NCBI GenBank assembly: GCA_025360045.1 | Contig: JANYCY010000007.1 | Span: forward strand, 1-53,570 | From: Janthinobacterium sp. | GTDB lineage: Bacteria; Pseudomonadota; Gammaproteobacteria; Burkholderiales; Chitinibacteraceae | Length of the DNA stretch: 53,570 nt | Direction: 5' to 3' | In this document: positions 35,622-46,064 of the stretch, piece by piece | How positions within the stretch are numbered: position 1 is the first letter of the stretch | How the letters are laid out: every line of letters begins with the position of its first letter | Position numbers and translations under genes: made by a program | Notes under the pieces: generated by a model | Told to the model about the DNA's origin: nothing | The model's input: only the letters and a program-made list of their open reading frames with translations | The model's database searches: none

Positions 35622-37427
35622 TTAACTCGCTGCGACTTCTGCCTTCTGACGCAGGCGGATATGCAATTCACGCAGTTGTTTTTCATCCACGCTATTTGGC
35701 GCATCGGTCAGCAAGCACTGAGCACGTTGCGTTTTAGGGAAGGCGATCACGTCACGGATGGATTCTGCGCCCACCATTAAAGTCACCAAACGATCCAGAC
35801 CAAAGGCTAAACCACCGTGTGGAGGTGCACCAAATTGCAGGTTTTCTAGTAAGAAACCAAACTTGTTCTGCGCTTCTTCCGCATCAATTTTCAACGCGCG
35901 GAATACTTTAGATTGCATTTCTTCACGGTAAATACGGATCGAGCCACCACCAATTTCAGAGCCGTTTAACACCATATCGTAGGCTTTAGCGATACAAGCG
36001 CCTGGGTTGGTGTCGAGCATATCTTCGTGGCCATCTTGCGGTGCAGTAAACGGATGGTGACATGCGGTCCAGCGATCGGCTTCTTCGTCGTGCTCGAACA
36101 TTGGGAAATCAATCACCCACATTGGCTTCCAGCCTTGGGCAAAGTAACCGCCCGCCTCGCCCTTCTCGTGGCCTACTTTGATACGCAATGCGCCGATGGC
36201 TTCGTTCACCACCTTGGCTTTGTCTGCACCAAAGAAAATCAAATCGCCATCGGTTGCGCCAGTACGCGCGATGATTTCTTTCAGCGCGGCTTCAGAAAGA
36301 TTTTTAACGATTGGTGATTGCAGGCCAGAATGCTCATCATTGGTCAGCTTAGTAACATCATTTACTTTAATGTAAGCCAGACCCTTAGCACCGTAAATGG
36401 CGACAAACTTGGTGTATTCGTCGATTTCCTTACGGCTCAGCGCAGCACCACCCGGTACGCGCAAGCCAACCACACGGCCGTTTTCCATTTCTGCTGCGGA
36501 GCGGAATACTTTGAATTCTTCTGTCTTCATCAAGTCAGTTAACTCAACGAATTCAAGCGTCACGCGCAAATCTGGCTTGTCTGAACCGTATAAACGCATC
36601 GCGTCTGCGTAAGTCATGCGTGGGAAGTCGGTCAGCTCAACGCCAATGCCTTCTTTAAACACATGCTTGGCCATCGATTCGGTGATGTCCATGATTTCGT
36701 GTTCATTCAGGAACGATGTTTCGATATCGATCTGGGTGAATTCTGGCTGACGATCTGCGCGCAAATCTTCATCGCGGAAGCATTTAACGATTTGGTAATA
36801 GCGATCAAAACCCGCCACCATCAGCAATTGTTTGAAGAGTTGTGGAGATTGTGGCAGGGCAAAGAATTGACCATCGTGCACACGGCTAGGCACAAGGTAA
36901 TCGCGCGCGCCTTCTGGTGTGGAGCGAGTCAACATCGGTGTTTCGATGTCGATAAAACCCAAGCCATCAAGGTAATTACGGATCAGCATGGCGATGCGAT
37001 AACGCAGACGCAGATTTTTTTGCATCACTGGGCGACGCAAATCAATCACACGGTTTTGCAGGCGCACGTTTTCAGAGAGATTTTCATCATCGATTTGGAA
37101 CGGTGGTGTCACTGCGGTATTCAGAATTTTGATATCGCTCGCGACAATTTCAATTTCGCCAGAGATCAGGTTTTTGTTCGCAGCGCCGTCCGGACGGGTA
37201 CGCACCAAGCCGGTGATTTCTAATACGTATTCATTACGTGAAGAATCAGCCGTCGTAAACGCCTCTGCGGTGTCAGGATTAATAACAACTTGCACTAGGC
37301 CTTCACGATCGCGCAAATCAATAAAAATCACGCCACCGTGGTCACGACGACGATGCGCCCAACCTTTGATCGTGACGGTTTGACCGAGGTAACGGCTATC
37401 AATAAGACCACAGTAATCTGTACGCAT
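35622..37427 (-). CDS. aspS: Aspartyl-tRNA synthetase
   Basis: AspS charges tRNA-Asp (and tRNA-Asn if the enzyme is non-discriminating). The 601-residue protein has an N-terminal OB fold ([25 protein letters not shown]), the class II core with motif 2 [18 protein letters not shown], the bacterial GAD insertion in the middle, and motif 3 [15 protein letters not shown] near the C-terminus. It lies downstream of a DUF502 gene on the same strand, a common betaproteobacterial arrangement. A repeat element separates the two here. Confidence 0.98.
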   Translation of the reverse strand: MRTDYCGLIDSRYLGQTVTIKGWAHRRRDHGGVIFIDLRDREGLVQVVINPDTAEAFTTADSSRNEYVLEITGLVRTRPDGAANKNLISGEIEIVASDIKILNTAVTPPFQIDDENLSENVRLQNRVIDLRRPVMQKNLRLRYRIAMLIRNYLDGLGFIDIETPMLTRSTPEGARDYLVPSRVHDGQFFALPQSPQLFKQLLMVAGFDRYYQIVKCFRDEDLRADRQPEFTQIDIETSFLNEHEIMDITESMAKHVFKEGIGVELTDFPRMTYADAMRLYGSDKPDLRVTLEFVELTDLMKTEEFKVFRSAAEMENGRVVGLRVPGGAALSRKEIDEYTKFVAIYGAKGLAYIKVNDVTKLTNDEHSGLQSPIVKNLSEAALKEIIARTGATDGDLIFFGADKAKVVNEAIGALRIKVGHEKGEAGGYFAQGWKPMWVIDFPMFEHDEEADRWTACHHPFTAPQDGHEDMLDTNPGACIAKAYDMVLNGSEIGGGSIRIYREEMQSKVFRALKIDAEEAQNKFGFLLENLQFGAPPHGGLAFGLDRLVTLMVGAESIRDVIAFPKTQRAQCLLTDAPNSVDEKQLRELHIRLRQKAEVAAS

Positions 37428-37466
37428 TTGGTTTTCTCTTAGAATTTAATCAATTTTCACGACACT

Positions 37467-37611
37467 GGTAAGTGCTTGAAAAATGTAACGAGAAAGTCAA
37501 GGGCAAGGCAAAAAATGACGAAAACCCAGAATTTACATCAAGTAAATGAGGAGTTTGAGTTGTTTTTTAACGCCACCATCAGCTTTCGAAGTCGCTTTGC
37601 AATCACTTACC
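37467..37611. repeat. 145-bp inverted-arm repeat overlapping the DUF502 gene end
   Basis: The left arm begins GGTAAGTGCTTGAAAA (from 37467) and the right arm, read inwards on the other strand, begins GGTAAGTGATTGCAAA (ending 37611). The core contains GCAAGGCAAAAAATGACGAA, resembling the GCAAGGCATCCTGACGAAG core of the 108-bp repeat, so they may be related families. The right arm supplies the last codon and stop of the DUF502 gene. Confidence 0.7.
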
Positions 37612-38247
37612 GGGTGTAACGACACCCATGGAAATAACATACTTTAATGCTTCATCAACGCTCATATCCAGCTCAATCACGTCGGACTTTTTAACCATAA
37701 TAAAGTAGCCCGAAGTTGGGTTGGGCGTCGTTGGCACATACACACTGACGTATTCCCCCTCCAAAACCGTAGCCACTTCTCCGCCGGGAATCCCCGTCAT
37801 AAAGGCAATCGTCCACGCATCCGCATGTGGAAAACGCACTAACAGCGCTTGACGAAAGGCTTGGCCAGAATCAGAAAACAGCGTGTCTGATACCTGCTTC
37901 ACACTGCTATAAATCGAACGCACAATCGGAATACGGTTAAGTACTTTTTCTCCCACCAGCAACAAGCGTAAGCCCAGCACATTGGTTGCAAACACACCCG
38001 TCAACAACAAAACAACAATGGTAAGAATCACACCAAAGCCGGGGATGTGGTGCGAGCCAACCAAAAAGGGAAAAGACCCTTCCATTGCTTGGAGCAACCA
38101 TGAATCGGGGCGCATTGACGTTGGCAGCAAAGCACCAATCTGATCCATTGTGCCAATAATCAGTTGCAAGACCCAAAGTGTGATCGCCAATGGCACCCAC
38201 ACCAATAAACCTGTCAGCAAGTATTTTTTAAAATGCGTCATCAGCAT
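37603..38247 (-). CDS. DUF502 family membrane protein
   Basis: The protein (214 residues from ATG 38247) has two membrane helices, TGLLVWVPLAITLWVLQLIIG and FGVILTIVVLLLTGVFATNVLGLRLL. It then has the hallmark GEKVLNRIPIVRSIYSSVKQVSDTLF and a soluble C-terminal domain with VYVPTTPNPTSGYFIMV. DUF502 (COG2928) proteins are widespread, often next to aspS, and their function is not known. Upstream starts at 38262 and 38301 are possible. GGATGG lies 12-17 bases before 38247. The C-terminal residues and stop lie inside a repeat element. Confidence 0.9.
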   Translation of the reverse strand: MLMTHFKKYLLTGLLVWVPLAITLWVLQLIIGTMDQIGALLPTSMRPDSWLLQAMEGSFPFLVGSHHIPGFGVILTIVVLLLTGVFATNVLGLRLLLVGEKVLNRIPIVRSIYSSVKQVSDTLFSDSGQAFRQALLVRFPHADAWTIAFMTGIPGGEVATVLEGEYVSVYVPTTPNPTSGYFIMVKKSDVIELDMSVDEALKYVISMGVVTPGK

Positions 38248-38720
38248 GGATTTATCAACCATCCGAAGGCAATTTAGATGGAGAACCACCTTTAAAATCA
38301 ATTACATCCCAGCCATTACCCTTCAATTGAAAACCAGTAATAGTGAGTTGTTTTTTATAACAAGGCACATGGCTAGCTGGACACACAGAAAACGTGTAGT
38401 CCCGCATTCTCTGAATACAAAACATTGGCGACTATTTCCTTTGGAATCAACGAGCTAACTACCAATCGGACTGGGTTAAAAATAGGGACCATAGCAGTTT
38501 TAGTGCTTGACTAAAGGAGAGGATTCTACCTAACTTTAATTGCTCTGTCTTGCCACTGGATTTTTATGCGAAATTTTCTGTCAGGAAACGTGACCACCCC
38601 CAATACGCCCGTACCGCTCCTGCCAAGCTAAACGCGGGCAGCAGCCAAATCATCAAGGCTAGCTGGGGCATCACACAAAGAGGGGCAAAGGAAGGAATGA
38701 CTGGAAAATATTAATCACAT

Positions 38721-38801
38721 TTAAGGCAAGGGGGGCTGACGGAAACTAGCCAGATAAATCACTACATCAGCAATTTGCTCGTCAGTTAGTGCCCAATCCT
38801 G
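38721..38801 (-). pseudogene. Cytochrome c C-terminal remnant
   Basis: The minus strand reads QDWALTDEQIADVVIYLASF, continues RQPPLP, and stops (TAA at 38721-38723). LTDEQIADVVIYLASF is the typical last helix of class I cytochromes c, with the (I/V)..YLAS pattern. An in-frame TGA immediately precedes it (38802-38804). No haem-binding CXXCH is found nearby, so only 26 codons survive. The upstream border coincides with the outer arm of the adjacent repeat element. Confidence 0.7.
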
Positions 38802-38911
38802 TCAACTTAAGCTTATTAACATTGAGAGAGTTGATATTTATAGTGTGTACAACGACGCAGTCGCTCTTCACCGAAAACGGTGCGCAAGAAAAACGACTTG
38901 CACACCCTATA
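38797..38911. repeat. TATAGGGTG-type palindromic repeat (copy 3) with outer arm
   Basis: The core TATAGTGTGTACAACGACG (38839 on) through CGGTGCGCAAGAAAAACGAC to TTGCACACCCTATA (ending 38911) matches the copy at 53463. The similarity extends leftwards through ACTTAAGCTTATT to TCCTGTCAACTTAAG (38797-38811), which is the complement of the right-hand end CTTAAGTTGATAGGA of the copy at 53430-53570. That marks an outer arm. Confidence 0.8.
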
Positions 38912-38929
38912 AAAACCAAACTTTCCCCT

Positions 38930-39037
38930 ATTAAGTCCTTAGGTAAAAGTTTTCGAGCAAGGCATCCTGACGAAGACAGTATGAATAATACGACGAGGAA
39001 GGATAACGAAGCTCGAAGACTTTCATTAGAGCACTTA
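38930..39037. repeat. 108-bp TTTTCGAGC inverted-arm repeat (copy 2)
   Basis: This copy differs from 15101-15208 at six positions with no gap. The GTAAAAGTTTTCGAGC arm and its counterpart GCTCGAAGACTTTCATTAG are less perfectly paired than in copy 1. It directly follows a TATAGGGTG-type element. No gene is inside. Confidence 0.85.
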
Positions 39038-39095
39038 TTTACGGCCACACTTTACAGTGCAAGCGCAGCGAGCAGCTATCAACCCGATATTTGCC

Positions 39096-39131
39096 GTCAG
39101 CGCGCAGGCAGCGATGCCTGCACGCTAACAG
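39096..39131. repeat. GC-rich hairpin downstream of rlmB
   Basis: GCAGGCA (39104-39110) and TGCCTGC (39115-39121) pair around GCGA, with flanking CAGCGC and GCTAACAGCG able to extend the stem imperfectly. There is no T-run on the minus strand, so it is probably a REP-like palindrome rather than a classical terminator of rlmB. Confidence 0.55.
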
Positions 39132-39145
39132 CGATTAAATAGCGA

Positions 39146-39886
39146 TTACTTACTCATTTCGCGCTGACGACGGCTTTCAGCAAGGATAATCCCGCTGGCA
39201 ACCGATACATTCAAGCTTTCTACCGAGCCAAACATCGGGATTGATACAAGGGTATCGCAGGATTCACGCGTCAGGCGGCGCATGCCTTCGCCTTCATTAC
39301 CCAAGACCCAAGCCAGCGGGCCAGTTTGGTTAAAATGATGCAAGTCGGTTTTAGCATCGGCATCCGTTCCCACAATCCAAACACTCTGGTCTTTTAGGTC
39401 ACGTAAAGTACGCGCTAAATTAGTCACCATAATGTAAGGAATGACTTCGGCAGCGCCGCAAGCCACTTTAGAAACGGTGGCGTTAATGCTGACTGATTTA
39501 TCTTTAGGAGCGATCACGGCGTGTACGCCCATCGCATCCGCCACGCGCAGGCAAGCGCCTAGATTATGCGGGTCGGTAATGCCATCCAAAATCAGTAAAA
39601 ACGGTGGCTCGGTCAAGTCTTCCAGTACGTCTTCCAGCACCACATAGGATTTGCCCGCGTCGATCATAGCGGCTACGCCTTGGTGACGAGCGTGGCCGGT
39701 CATGCCATCCAAACGTGCGGCATCGACCATAATCACGTGCACGCCCTGCTGCTCGGCTAATTTCAGCAGCTCTTTAGCGCGTGGATCGCTGCGGCTGCCG
39801 TTAAAGAACAGCTCTAATACGCTGTCTGGAAAACGCTTAATACGTGAAGCAACGGCATGAAAGCCGTGAATTAATTTTTTTTGCAT
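39146..39886 (-). CDS. rlmB: 23S rRNA (guanosine-2'-O) methyltransferase
   Basis: RlmB methylates G2251 in the peptidyl-transferase P loop of 23S rRNA. The 246-residue protein has an N-terminal substrate-binding domain and a SPOUT (SpoU) domain with [27 protein letters not shown] and [20 protein letters not shown], the three conserved SpoU motifs that form the knotted AdoMet site. Length is standard. It precedes a repeat-rich interval. Confidence 0.96.
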   Translation of the reverse strand: MQKKLIHGFHAVASRIKRFPDSVLELFFNGSRSDPRAKELLKLAEQQGVHVIMVDAARLDGMTGHARHQGVAAMIDAGKSYVVLEDVLEDLTEPPFLLILDGITDPHNLGACLRVADAMGVHAVIAPKDKSVSINATVSKVACGAAEVIPYIMVTNLARTLRDLKDQSVWIVGTDADAKTDLHHFNQTGPLAWVLGNEGEGMRRLTRESCDTLVSIPMFGSVESLNVSVASGIILAESRRQREMSK

Positions 39887-39968
39887 CTTTTTATTACCTA
39901 AATAAAACGCCGATCCTCTTTATAGATCACCCACATCAATCAACTTAAAGATGATTTTATGCGGTGCT

Positions 39969-42473
39969 TTATAAAGTGGATTCGGCTGTGACTAGCCCTT
40001 GCTGGGCCAAGTAAATCTCGAGATCGTCTGCGGGCAATGCACGTGAATATAAATATCCTTGCGCACTCTGGCAGCCACTTTTGCGCAAGAATAACATTTG
40101 TTGAGTGGTTTCTACGCCTTCAGCGACCACAGAAAGGCGTAATTTACGCGCCATGGCAATAATTGCCTCGGTAATTGCAGCGTTATCCGAGTCATCCGGC
40201 AGACCATCAACAAAGGAGCGATCAATTTTCAGGCTATCAATGGGGAAGTGTTTTAGATTAGATAGCGATGAATAGCCCGTACCAAAATCATCAATCGCCA
40301 GCATCACACCCATGGTTTTCAACTCATTCAAGGTCTGCACCGCGCGCTGCGGATCTTGCATAATCATACTTTCGGTAATTTCTAATTCTAAACGGGGAGC
40401 TGCCAAACCCGTACTGACCAGGGCCGCTTGCACTTGCTGGACTAAATTCGCCTGCTGAAATTGCCGTGGCGATAAATTAACGCCCACATGCGGAATATCA
40501 AAGCCTGCTTTTAGCCATTCACGCATTTGCCGACACGCTTCAAGCAAAACCCACTCACCAATAGCCACAATCAAGCCATTTTCTTCCGCCAAGGGAATAA
40601 AACTCACCGGTGGCACTAAACCTAAGCCGGGATGATTCCAGCGAATTAAGCTTTCCAAACCACTTAAACGCCCACTCGCCAAATCAATTTTGGGCTGATA
40701 GTGCAAGCAAAATTGTTGCCGCTCTAGGGCATGGCGTAAGCCGTTTTCCATCATTAAATGCTCAAACGCCATTTCATTCATATTGGCCGCAAAAAACTGC
40801 ACATTATTTTTGCCGGTTTCTTTGGCTCTATACATCGCCACATCGGCATTTTTCAGCAGCGCGGCGGGTGTTTTCCCGTCGCAAGGATAGACGCTAATGC
40901 CGATCGAGCAGCTAACAAATAGCTCTTGGCCATTAATCAAGCAGGGCTGGATTAATGACTGCCGTAGCTTTTCAGCAACCTGCCCGACCAAATCAAGGCA
41001 GACCACGTTTTCTAGCAAAATCGTAAATTCATCGCCACCAATTCTAGCCAGCACATCACCATCGCTTAATATCGACTGTAAGCGATTGGCCACAATCACC
41101 AGCAAGGCATCCCCCACCTCATGACCTAGGGTGTCATTAATGGTTTTAAAGCGATCCAAATCAATAAAAAGCACGGCAAATTGCTGCTCATTGGCGCGAA
41201 ATATGGCGGCATTAAGCTGCTCTTGCAGCGCCATTCGATTAAATAAGCCCGTTAATGGATCGTGGTTAGCTAAATAAAAGAGCCTTTGTTCCGCTTCTTT
41301 TCTATGCGTGTAATCAGAAAAAACACCTACATAATTAGTCATACTGCCCTGCTCATCACGCACAGCACTGATCGATAACCACGCAGGATAAATATCACCA
41401 TTTTTGCGCCGATCTTCCATCTCGCCTTGCCAATGTCCATAAGCATTCAGCTCAGCGAGCATGGCCTTATTGATGACCCGCCCATGGCCGCGCTGATTAA
41501 ACATCCGTGAAATACGGCCAATTGCATCCACTGCCACAAAGCCAGTAATCCGGCTAAATGCAGGATTAACCGCCACAATCCGTGCGTCGGCATCAGTAAT
41601 TAAAATGCCTTCGCTGGCATTACCAAATACTTGCGCCGCAAGCCGCGTGCTTTTTGCGGCCACAAATTCTTCTTGATTTGATGCGGCCAGCACCACGCCC
41701 GTTACAACCACGGACAACAACAACAGCAAACTAGATAAAAGCCCACCCGACCAAACCGTGCCCGAATGAGAGAAAATCGCCAATAAAGCGACCACAAGCC
41801 CAAGCACGCCATTTCCCACATGGCCCAAGCGTAAAGCCGACCAAATAATCAAAGGGAATAATAAAAACAATAGCTCTTGATAACCATTAAATTGACTTAG
41901 CAAAATAGCGCCAAAGCTTGCAATAGCAACAATTAGCATTAACTCGGCCAAGCGGCCAGGCCAAATCATCGCGCGCTGATGCAATAAACCCAAACAAAGA
42001 GGAACAATGATTAAAATAAATAGTGCGTCGCCCAGCCACCAACAAACCCAATCAGAAAACAAGGCCATAGCGGGAAGAGGAAAGAAAACACTTTGAATAA
42101 GCACACCGCAACTGGCCCCAAAAAAAGCCCCCACCATCGGGCCGGCCAAGATCAAGCGTAAGCTGTCTTTTACCCTCAGCTCGCCATCAAGCACAAATTG
42201 CGGTAATAAAGCGACAATCAGCAGGGGCTGAAAAACATCCAATAAAGAAAGCTGCGCCACGCCCCAAAATGGATAGCCCTGTAATACAGGTAATAGCCAG
42301 GACACTGAAGCAATCGTCAGTAATGCATAAGGCCCACCTAACAATAAAGCCGCAACACCGATGCCCGTATGTAAGTTAAATAAATGCTGTCCCGATGATA
42401 ACTTCCAGCTCAGAAAACTAGATAGGCTATACACGGAAGCAATAAGCAGCTGCTGTAGCCATGGCCTACGCAT
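39969..42473 (-). CDS. Membrane GGDEF/EAL protein with MASE1-like sensor and PAS domain
   Basis: This 834-residue protein should control cyclic di-GMP. Eight or so membrane helices in the first ~280 residues resemble MASE1, and a PAS domain follows ([21 protein letters not shown]). The GGDEF domain holds an intact GGDEF at 479-483. The EAL domain has the catalytic Glu607 in ESLIRW (Ser replacing the middle Ala), NLSPRQF and [10 protein letters not shown], so both activities look possible. I place the start at ATG 42473, with GGGAG about 10 bases upstream. The frame is open further to a TTG at 42539, but without such a signal. Confidence 0.92.
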   Translation of the reverse strand: MRRPWLQQLLIASVYSLSSFLSWKLSSGQHLFNLHTGIGVAALLLGGPYALLTIASVSWLLPVLQGYPFWGVAQLSLLDVFQPLLIVALLPQFVLDGELRVKDSLRLILAGPMVGAFFGASCGVLIQSVFFPLPAMALFSDWVCWWLGDALFILIIVPLCLGLLHQRAMIWPGRLAELMLIVAIASFGAILLSQFNGYQELLFLLFPLIIWSALRLGHVGNGVLGLVVALLAIFSHSGTVWSGGLLSSLLLLLSVVVTGVVLAASNQEEFVAAKSTRLAAQVFGNASEGILITDADARIVAVNPAFSRITGFVAVDAIGRISRMFNQRGHGRVINKAMLAELNAYGHWQGEMEDRRKNGDIYPAWLSISAVRDEQGSMTNYVGVFSDYTHRKEAEQRLFYLANHDPLTGLFNRMALQEQLNAAIFRANEQQFAVLFIDLDRFKTINDTLGHEVGDALLVIVANRLQSILSDGDVLARIGGDEFTILLENVVCLDLVGQVAEKLRQSLIQPCLINGQELFVSCSIGISVYPCDGKTPAALLKNADVAMYRAKETGKNNVQFFAANMNEMAFEHLMMENGLRHALERQQFCLHYQPKIDLASGRLSGLESLIRWNHPGLGLVPPVSFIPLAEENGLIVAIGEWVLLEACRQMREWLKAGFDIPHVGVNLSPRQFQQANLVQQVQAALVSTGLAAPRLELEITESMIMQDPQRAVQTLNELKTMGVMLAIDDFGTGYSSLSNLKHFPIDSLKIDRSFVDGLPDDSDNAAITEAIIAMARKLRLSVVAEGVETTQQMLFLRKSGCQSAQGYLYSRALPADDLEIYLAQQGLVTAESTL

Positions 42474-42632
42474 TAATCTTGCTCTCCCTGAGCTCATTAT
42501 TTTTTTATTTGCCAATAAGGCAAATCTAATATTTGGCAAGCATCATTAGTTACTTACCCAAAAAAATCAAGCCCCACCTTTCTGAAACAGATCGGATAGG
42601 ACGGGTATAATCCGCCACTACGCTTTCTAAGA

Positions 42633-45600
42633 ATGCCATCTGCCATGACACTACCCGCACTCCCTCTTAACGGCCAACGCACCCAAATCAATACCTTACA
42701 TGGCTCGGGTGATGCTTTTGCCTTAAGCCATTACGCCAATATTGCGCGTCCTTTGGTGGTATTTACGTCGAATGCGCAGGTGGCCAGCCGCTTAAAAGAA
42801 GAGCTGGCCTTTTTAGCGCCGCAAAAAAACATCGTACTTTTCCCCGATTGGGAAACGCTGGCTTACGATCACTTCAGCCCGCACCACGATTTGATTTCAG
42901 AGCGCTTAGCCGCACTATGGCAAATTCGTCAGAACCAAGCTGATGTGGTCATTGTGCCGGTGCAAACAGCCATGGGTGTTTTACCCCCTGTAGAGTACCT
43001 TGCTGCTTACACCTTCTTCTTAAAAAAGGGTGAGAAGCTTGATGCAGATCAGCTACGCGCTGATATGGCCTTTGCAGGCTATAGCCATGTCACACAGGTG
43101 TATGGGCCGGGTGAGTTTTCGATTCGTGGCGGGCTGATTGATTTATTCCCGATGGGCTCTACCCTGCCGTTTCGCCTTGATCTATTTGGCGACATCATCG
43201 AAACCATCCGCACCTTTGATGTGGACACCCAGCGCAGCCTTTACCCCGTTCCTGAAATCCGACTGCTGCCCGCACGCGAGTTTCCGCTCGATGAAAAGGG
43301 TCGCACACAATTTAGACAGCGCTTTAGAGAAGTGTTTGAAGGCGATCCAAGCAAGGCGCGTATTTATAAAGATATTGGCAACGGCAGCACCCCTGCGGGG
43401 ATCGAATACTATCTGCCGCTGTTTTTCGAGCAAACTGCCACGCTGTTTGATTACCTCCCCAAAGACGCTGTTTTGGCGCAGCACGGCGATCTATTACAAG
43501 CTGCCGAGCAATTTTGGGCCGAAACCTCAGACCGTTACCGCAATCTATCTGGCGATCATGAACGACCCATTCTTGCGCCAAAAGATCTCTACCTCACCCC
43601 CGACGCTCTATTTAGCGGCTTAAAAAAACACCGCCGTATCGAGTTTATTGCGGGCGAATCAACACTCACTGCCGCTTTACCGCCGCTAAACGTCGACCGG
43701 CGCAGCGACAATCCAATCAGCAAGCTGACTGACTTTATCGCCAGCTACAGCGGGCACATCCTGCTCTGCGCCGAAAGCCTAGGCCGCCGCGAGACCATGG
43801 CGCAGTTTTTTGCCGAATATGGCTTAAAACCTAAGCTGATCGAAAGCTGGGATGATATTAAAGCCAGCAAAGATAAAGTGCTGCTGACTGCCGCACCGTT
43901 TTATAACGGCTTTATCTTAAATGATGGCCCTTTAGCCATTATCACCGAAGCCAATCTTTACGAGATGGTGGCGCAAAGCCGTGGCAAACGTCAGCAAAAA
44001 CGCAGTAATACTGACGCCATGTTGCGTGACTTATCCGAACTAAAAATTGGCGACGCCGTGGTGCATGAAGGCCACGGCATTGGCCGCTATTCCGGCCTGA
44101 CCAGCATGGATTTGGGCGAGGGCGAAACCGAGCTAGTCGTCATCGAATACGCGGGCAACGATAAGCTTTACGTACCTGTTAGCCAGCTGCACGTCATCAG
44201 CCGTTATTCTGGTGGCAGCGCAGACGCAGCGCCCCTGCATAAGCTAGGCAGCGGAAACTGGGATAAATCCAAGCGCAAAGCCGCCGAGCAAGTCAGAGAC
44301 ACCGCCGCCGAGCTACTTAATCTTTACGCCCGCCGCGCCGCGCGTAAGGGCCATGCCTTTGAGTGGGATTTCCACGATTACGCGGCCTTTAGCGCGGGCT
44401 TTGGCTTTGAAGAAACCGCCGATCAAGCCGCCGCCATCGAAGCCGTACTGGTAGATATGCGTATTGATAAGCCAATGGACAGATTAGTCTGTGGCGATGT
44501 GGGCTTTGGTAAAACCGAAGTGGCGCTGCGTGCTGCTTTTGCCGCCGTAGCGGGTGGCAAGCAAGTGGCCGTACTTGTGCCAACCACCCTGCTCGCCGAG
44601 CAACATTTCCAAACCTTTAGCGATCGCTTTTCTGACTGGCCAATTAAAGTGGCTGAAATCTCACGTTTCAGAAGCGCCAAGGAAGCGAGCGCCACCATGA
44701 AAGGCATGGCGGAAGGCACTGTTGATATTGTGATAGGCACGCATAAGCTGGTGCAGCCGGATGTGGAATTCAACAAGCTGGGTCTGGTGATTATCGACGA
44801 AGAACACCGCTTTGGTGTGCGGCAAAAAGAGCAACTTAAAGCACTGCGCGCCGATGTGGACGTGCTCACCCTCACCGCCACGCCGATTCCGCGCACGCTG
44901 GCGATGAGCTTAGAAGGCTTGCGTGACTTTTCCGTAATTGCCACCGCGCCCAATAAACGCCTCGCCGTTAAAACCTTTTTGGCCAAATTTAGCGACGGCA
45001 TTATCCGTGAAGCGGTATTGCGCGAACTAAAGCGCGGCGGACAGGTGTTCTTTTTGCATAATGAAGTCGACACCATCGACAATATGCGCGAAAAACTAAC
45101 GGCGCTGCTGCCCGAAGCCCGCGTTGGCGTAGCACATGGCCAGATGAGGGAACGTGACCTTGAGCATGTAATGCGCGACTTTGCCCAGCAGCGTTTTAAT
45201 ATTCTGCTCTGCACCACCATTATTGAAACAGGGATCGACATCCCCAATGCCAACACCATTTTGATGAATCGCGCCGATAAATTTGGCCTGGCGCAATTAC
45301 ACCAAATGCGTGGCCGTGTGGGCCGTAGCCATCACCAAGCTTACGCCTACCTCTTGGTTCCTGAGCCTGATGCCTTAAAGGGCGATGCTAAAAAACGCCT
45401 CGAAGCCATTCAAATGATGGATGAATTGGGCGCAGGGTTTTATCTGGCGATGCACGACTTGGAAATCCGCGGTGCGGGTGAAGTGCTGGGCGATTCGCAA
45501 TCGGGTGAAATGCAAGAAATCGGCTTCTCGCTCTACAGCCAAATGCTCAAAGAAGCGGTTAAATCGCTCAAAAAAGGCATTGAGCCAGATCTATCCCAGC

Positions 45601-46043
45601 CGCTTGGGGTCACCACCGAAATCAATCTACGCGCCCCAGCGCTGCTACCCGCTGAATACTGCCCCGATGTGAACGAGCGGCTCAGCCTGTATAAGCGCCT
45701 TGCGCATTGTGAAAGCAACGACGATCTGGATGACATCATGCAAGAGCTGATCGACCGCTTCGGCCTTTTACCTGCGCCTGCCAAAGTGCTGCTCGATTGC
45801 CATCGCCTGCGTATGCTGGCAGGTGCGCTCGGTATTGTTAAAATTGACGCCGCCGACAACGCCATCGTGCTCAGTTTCACCACCAATACCGTGATTGAGC
45901 CGATGAAAATCATTAAACTCATCCAAAACAAGAAGAATTACAAAATGAGCGGCCAAGATAAATTGCGCGTAGAAGGCAGTTGGCCAGAAAGCGCCTTGCG
46001 GGTGGTGAGAGTGAAAGAGCTATTGCATGAGCTAAGCCATTGA
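42633..46043 (+). CDS. mfd: Transcription-repair coupling factor
   Basis: Mfd removes stalled RNA polymerase from DNA lesions and recruits UvrA. The 1136-residue protein has the N-terminal UvrB-like domains (LFPDWETLAYDHFSPHHDLISERL, GPGEFSIRGGLIDLFP). It has the RNA-polymerase-interacting CarD-like domain (GDAVVHEGHGIGRYSGL). The translocase has Walker A GDVGFGKT at 621-628, IIDEEHRFGV as the DEEH box and TLTATPIPRTL as motif III. A C-terminal TRCF domain completes it. Length is normal. A nested palindromic repeat follows the stop. Confidence 0.98.
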   Translation: MPSAMTLPALPLNGQRTQINTLHGSGDAFALSHYANIARPLVVFTSNAQVASRLKEELAFLAPQKNIVLFPDWETLAYDHFSPHHDLISERLAALWQIRQNQADVVIVPVQTAMGVLPPVEYLAAYTFFLKKGEKLDADQLRADMAFAGYSHVTQVYGPGEFSIRGGLIDLFPMGSTLPFRLDLFGDIIETIRTFDVDTQRSLYPVPEIRLLPAREFPLDEKGRTQFRQRFREVFEGDPSKARIYKDIGNGSTPAGIEYYLPLFFEQTATLFDYLPKDAVLAQHGDLLQAAEQFWAETSDRYRNLSGDHERPILAPKDLYLTPDALFSGLKKHRRIEFIAGESTLTAALPPLNVDRRSDNPISKLTDFIASYSGHILLCAESLGRRETMAQFFAEYGLKPKLIESWDDIKASKDKVLLTAAPFYNGFILNDGPLAIITEANLYEMVAQSRGKRQQKRSNTDAMLRDLSELKIGDAVVHEGHGIGRYSGLTSMDLGEGETELVVIEYAGNDKLYVPVSQLHVISRYSGGSADAAPLHKLGSGNWDKSKRKAAEQVRDTAAELLNLYARRAARKGHAFEWDFHDYAAFSAGFGFEETADQAAAIEAVLVDMRIDKPMDRLVCGDVGFGKTEVALRAAFAAVAGGKQVAVLVPTTLLAEQHFQTFSDRFSDWPIKVAEISRFRSAKEASATMKGMAEGTVDIVIGTHKLVQPDVEFNKLGLVIIDEEHRFGVRQKEQLKALRADVDVLTLTATPIPRTLAMSLEGLRDFSVIATAPNKRLAVKTFLAKFSDGIIREAVLRELKRGGQVFFLHNEVDTIDNMREKLTALLPEARVGVAHGQMRERDLEHVMRDFAQQRFNILLCTTIIETGIDIPNANTILMNRADKFGLAQLHQMRGRVGRSHHQAYAYLLVPEPDALKGDAKKRLEAIQMMDELGAGFYLAMHDLEIRGAGEVLGDSQSGEMQEIGFSLYSQMLKEAVKSLKKGIEPDLSQPLGVTTEINLRAPALLPAEYCPDVNERLSLYKRLAHCESNDDLDDIMQELIDRFGLLPAPAKVLLDCHRLRMLAGALGIVKIDAADNAIVLSFTTNTVIEPMKIIKLIQNKKNYKMSGQDKLRVEGSWPESALRVVRVKELLHELSH

Positions 46044-46064
46044 GTCGTTGATGTATCAATTACC

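Larger units (their letters stand above)
38302..39145. other. Gene-poor 840-base interval made mostly of repeats
   Basis: Bases 38302-38720 hold no gene I can support. Then come a cytochrome c remnant (38721-38801), a TATAGGGTG-type element (38797-38911), a 108-bp TTTTCGAGC repeat (38930-39037) and a GC-rich hairpin (39096-39131). The region looks like an accumulation site for small non-coding elements, and the open frames crossing it are repeat translations. Confidence 0.6.

Noticed and set aside
36663-37223. 186-residue open frame on the plus strand inside aspS
   Set aside because: It is antisense to a strongly conserved synthetase with every motif intact, and its protein shows no recognisable family. 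It reflects codon pattern of the real gene.
38782-39142. Open frames of 88 and 117 residues between the DUF502 gene and rlmB
   Set aside because: They cross two repeat families and the cytochrome c remnant in the wrong frame.
44423-45259. 278-residue open frame on the minus strand inside mfd
   Set aside because: It overlaps the helicase core of Mfd in antisense and is Ser/Arg-rich with no motif, the usual shadow pattern.
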